Shown here: positions 63,575 through 64,000 of the stretch, one piece after another
Numbering within the stretch: the stretch's first letter is position 1
Layout of the letters: each line of letters opens with the position of its first letter
Source of the DNA: CAWAHD01 sp963781785
Lineage (GTDB): Bacteria; Planctomycetota; Planctomycetia; Isosphaerales; Isosphaeraceae
DNA: 64,000 nt
Direction of reading: 5' to 3'
Assembly (NCBI GenBank): GCA_963781785.1
Contig: CAWAHD010000002.1
Location: 5,332,001 to 5,396,000, forward strand
Translations under genes and position numbers: made by a program
The notes under the pieces: model-generated
The model's database searches: none
What the model saw: only the letters and a program-made list of their open reading frames with translations
What the model was told of the DNA's origin: nothing

Positions 63575-64000
63575 ATGGCGACGCCCCGCGCGACCGTTTC
63601 ACGAACGTTGTGCTGGTTGATTGTGTGGCTCGTCATGGCCGCGTGGTCCTCGCCCTGCGGCGCCGGTGATCTGTTCCGCGACGACTTCTCCCATTTTCCG
63701 CCGGGCTGGCTCACGCGGCCCGTCGGGCAGCTCAACGCGGCGATCCAGGAGTACCATTACCTGCCGCACCGCGGCGTGCCGCTGGGGCCATGGACCAACG
63801 CCATCTGCCACCTCGACGCCTGGGCCGTCGGCGAGGAGGATGGCAAGACTTACCTTGAGCAACACACGGTCAACGACCAGTCGAAGCTGATGAACCCGAT
63901 TTTGGTGGCCGGCGAGCCCGAGTGGGCGGATTACACGGTCGAAGTCGGCGTGCGGCCGTTGTCCCTCGGCGATATGACCGGGCTCGTCTTCCGGTACCAC
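63575..64000 (+). CDS. Secreted protein with LamG/DUF1080-like start, cut by window edge
   Basis: 142 codons are visible; the gene continues past the right edge. ATG 63575 has GAAGGAG upstream. Signal peptide: RTLCWLIVWLVMAAWSSPCG, cleaved near GAGD. The mature N-terminus LFRDDFSHFPPGWLTRPVGQ, LNAAIQEYHYLPHRGVPLGP and DYTVEVGVRPLSLGDMTGLV has the DDFS...GW and DYxVEVxVRP pattern of concanavalin-like lectin/glucanase domains in planctomycete secreted enzymes, probably polysaccharide-active. The catalytic region lies outside the window. Confidence 0.75.
   Translation, partial: MATPRATVSRTLCWLIVWLVMAAWSSPCGAGDLFRDDFSHFPPGWLTRPVGQLNAAIQEYHYLPHRGVPLGPWTNAICHLDAWAVGEEDGKTYLEQHTVNDQSKLMNPILVAGEPEWADYTVEVGVRPLSLGDMTGLVFRYH

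Noticed and set aside
1..64000. tRNA, rRNA and riboswitch genes
   Set aside because: None could be supported by eye; a covariance-model search would be needed to exclude short ones.

Overview
The window comes from a GC-rich bacterium, most likely a planctomycete of the Isosphaeraceae type. The evidence is gene content: three loci with an ECF sigma factor next to a serine/threonine kinase-type gene, a surface protein with the planctomycete LESRLLLS leader motif, DUF1080-type secreted proteins, TPR-GT41 transferase, CHAT-domain proteins, and a conserved protein with the GPTTVAGK N-terminal motif. No rRNA, tRNA or CRISPR array was seen. Many otherwise well conserved genes carry single-base frameshifts, several in homopolymers or short GC runs. 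I read most of these as probable consensus errors and describe the genes as continuous, but I cannot prove this from the sequence alone.

Layout. 1-5.0 kb: asparagine synthetase (cut by the window edge), rhomboid protease, a conserved hypothetical, a beta-CASP RNase-like hydrolase and a CxxCH lipoprotein. 5.1-9.35 kb (minus): an ECF sigma / zinc-motif kinase / small exported coiled-coil protein operon whose last gene is split by an intact IS4-family element with perfect 16-bp ends and an 11-bp target duplication. 9.6-12.3 kb: a large secreted carboxypeptidase-regulatory-like protein. 12.3-15.4 kb (minus): acyl-CoA dehydrogenase, APH-like kinase and SDR. 15.5-18.1 kb (minus): a small conserved protein, trpB and trpA (trpA heavily frameshifted). 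18.5-21.8 kb: a di-heme cytochrome convergent with a repeat-tailed planctomycete protein, with a triple-hairpin repeat between them.

22.5-34.1 kb (plus) is the most striking region: ECF sigma factor, transmembrane kinase with an outer DUF4384 domain, two very large TPR-CHAT protease-like proteins with export signals, and a free exported DUF4384 protein. The order, strand and shared domains suggest one extracytoplasmic sensing and proteolysis system whose function is not known to me.

34.4-40 kb is a region of decay: a REP-associated transposase, a histidine kinase fragment without its H-box, a WD40 protein that kept a kinase leader but lost the kinase domain, a sigma gene with an in-frame stop, and a Tat-leader fragment. 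40-42.7 kb: a BlaI repressor and M56 sensor protease whose outer part has two copies of a CWC-containing repeat. 42.9-54 kb: surface protein, GT41 transferase, phospholipase C-like protein, esterase with an embedded EF-hand, DUF1080 protein, amidohydrolase and a tandem pair of exported paralogues. 54-64 kb: DUF1801, Imm26-like immunity protein, a lipoprotein, an RHH/Doc toxin-antitoxin pair, DUF5990, an alpha/beta hydrolase, a membrane protein, a TolC-like protein, a DUF6263-like protein and the start of a secreted protein cut by the window edge.
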